Positions 31,909 through 32,745 of a DNA stretch of 32,745 nucleotides are shown piece after piece; positions within the stretch are counted from its first letter, which is position 1, and every line of letters starts with the position of its first letter. Source of the DNA: Balneolaceae bacterium. GTDB taxonomy: Bacteria > Bacteroidota > Rhodothermia > Balneolales > Balneolaceae. The DNA lies in contig JAFIES010000051.1 of the NCBI GenBank assembly GCA_020832415.1, positions 1-32,745 on the forward strand, written 5' to 3'. Below the pieces are notes generated by a model. That model was given only the letters and a program-made list of their open reading frames with translations, was not told the origin of the DNA and made no database searches. The position numbers were made by a program, and so were the translations under genes.

Positions 31909-32745
31909 AAAAAACATTTCTTCTGCCACTTTTCATTCTTTTAGCGGGTTGTGCCGCCACAGAATCAATTACATACAATACATCAACTGATGAACTGCTA
32001 TCGTTTGGAAACTCCATAGAAACCTCTTTTTTGATGCAGCACCTTGAAGTGATCGCACACGATAGCCTTGAGGGGCGAAACACCGGCACTACCGGGCTAA
32101 ACAAAGCAGCTGATTACATCGCTGATTTCTACAGCAACCTGAACTTTACCCCATTGGGAGATAATGGCAGCTGGTATCAATATTTCAATCTGAATGCCAC
32201 CATCACAGATAGTCTTGTTTATACCACCTACAGAATTGAAGGTACAGACAGTATCCGCATAAATCACACAGTGGAATCTTACAACTCTTTCGGTGATTAT
32301 TATCGAACATTCGGCGGATCAATTCCCATTTCAGAAGAAGTTATTTTCACCGGTTTTGGGGTGAATGATGAAGATAGAGGCGTACATCATCTTGCTGATG
32401 ATCTGGACGGGAAGTGGCTTTTAATGTTTGAAGATATCCCATATATCGTTGGTGGTGATACACTCATCAACCCCGATATAACACCTAACAATCGCATCAG
32501 ATATTTACTGCGCGATCATAACGTGGGCGGCATTTTGCTGATTAAAGATGGCAGTGATGAGGAATTCAGTGAGGTTGCGTCAATGCACTCAAGAATGATA
32601 AGCAACCCAGAGAATCTTAGCCTTGAATACCGCGATGAACTGAGAGCAGGCAGCGGCTTTCCGGTTGGGTTCATAAATATTAGTCCGGCTCTTGCAACAG
32701 AAATTCTTGGTCTTGAAAGCACTGCTGAACTTCAGCTTAAACGTG
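31905..32745 (+). CDS. M28-family peptidase lipoprotein, 5' part (runs off the window)
   Basis: The frame opens with GTG at 31905, overlapping the scpA stop by 4 bases (GTGA), and continues for 280 codons to the window edge without a stop. The N-terminus is a lipoprotein signal (KKTFLLPLFILLAGC, Cys16). HLEVIAHDSLEGRNTGTTG followed by AADYIADFY and LGDNGSWYQYF is the N-terminal signature of secreted M28 aminopeptidases. The next about 150 residues fit the inserted PA domain (EEVIFTGFGV, DDLDGKWLLMFED, VGGILLIKDGS). The zinc ligands would lie beyond the window. GTG start with stop-start overlap suggests translational coupling to scpA. Confidence 0.88.
   Translation, partial: MKKTFLLPLFILLAGCAATESITYNTSTDELLSFGNSIETSFLMQHLEVIAHDSLEGRNTGTTGLNKAADYIADFYSNLNFTPLGDNGSWYQYFNLNATITDSLVYTTYRIEGTDSIRINHTVESYNSFGDYYRTFGGSIPISEEVIFTGFGVNDEDRGVHHLADDLDGKWLLMFEDIPYIVGGDTLINPDITPNNRIRYLLRDHNVGGILLIKDGSDEEFSEVASMHSRMISNPENLSLEYRDELRAGSGFPVGFINISPALATEILGLESTAELQLKR

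Noticed and set aside
1-32745. CRISPR arrays, tRNA/rRNA genes, prophage or transposon genes
   Set aside because: No regular repeat-spacer pattern, cloverleaf-like segment or transposase/integrase motif was seen by eye.

Overview
The window looks like chromosomal DNA of a marine or saline member of the wider Bacteroidota/FCB group, most like Balneolota or Rhodothermota. The signs are a SusC/SusD outer-membrane pair, many lipobox and Tat-type signal peptides, weak Shine-Dalgarno sequences, a DivIVA-domain protein and a Bacteroidota-style argininosuccinate lyase. The assignment rests on gene content only. I see no rRNA, tRNA, IS element, prophage or CRISPR array. The gene order reads as housekeeping and metabolic.

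Layout. (1) 1-2410, plus strand: the 3' end of a YggS-type PLP-homeostasis gene, two small paralogous PspB-like membrane proteins, a DivIVA-domain protein and purine nucleoside phosphorylase. (2) 2411-7345: a strong 27-bp dyad, a very acidic protein with a probable four-helix C-terminal domain, a group II PLP decarboxylase (minus), a secreted GH18 chitinase and an MscS channel, closed by a 13-bp hairpin. (3) 7346-15466, all minus: susC, susD, a terminator, a beta-lactamase-fold serine hydrolase and a secreted M14 metallopeptidase, plausibly a peptide or glycopeptide uptake locus. (4) 15758-19787, minus: argF, argG, argH, preceded by a 20-residue leader peptide with four consecutive Arg codons and an intrinsic terminator. 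(5) 19977-25237: a NfeD-type membrane protease with its slipin partner, then a Tat-exported Gfo/Idh/MocA oxidoreductase (minus) lying between two almost identical copies of a terminator, then a lipoprotein Ntn-asparaginase. (6) 25274-29369, plus: a voltage-gated K+ channel abutting a GNAT-nitrilase fusion, then a Na/Pi symporter with a PhoU-like tail. (7) 29409-32745: a MarR regulator with a palindromic operator over its promoter, a matrixin-like lipoprotein protease, scpA, and the start of an M28 lipoprotein peptidase overlapping scpA by 4 bases.

How the genes work together. ArgF, ArgG and ArgH carry out the last three steps from ornithine to arginine, and the leader suggests control by arginyl-tRNA supply through ribosome-mediated attenuation. 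The leader's last codons (Trp-Gly-Ala) are complementary to the 5' arm of the terminator, so a ribosome stalled on the Arg codons would leave an antiterminator strand free. This is the most interesting signal in the window. The recurrent secreted or lipoprotein peptidases (M14, M28, matrixin-like), chitinase, asparaginase and SusCD point to a heterotroph that degrades protein and chitin.
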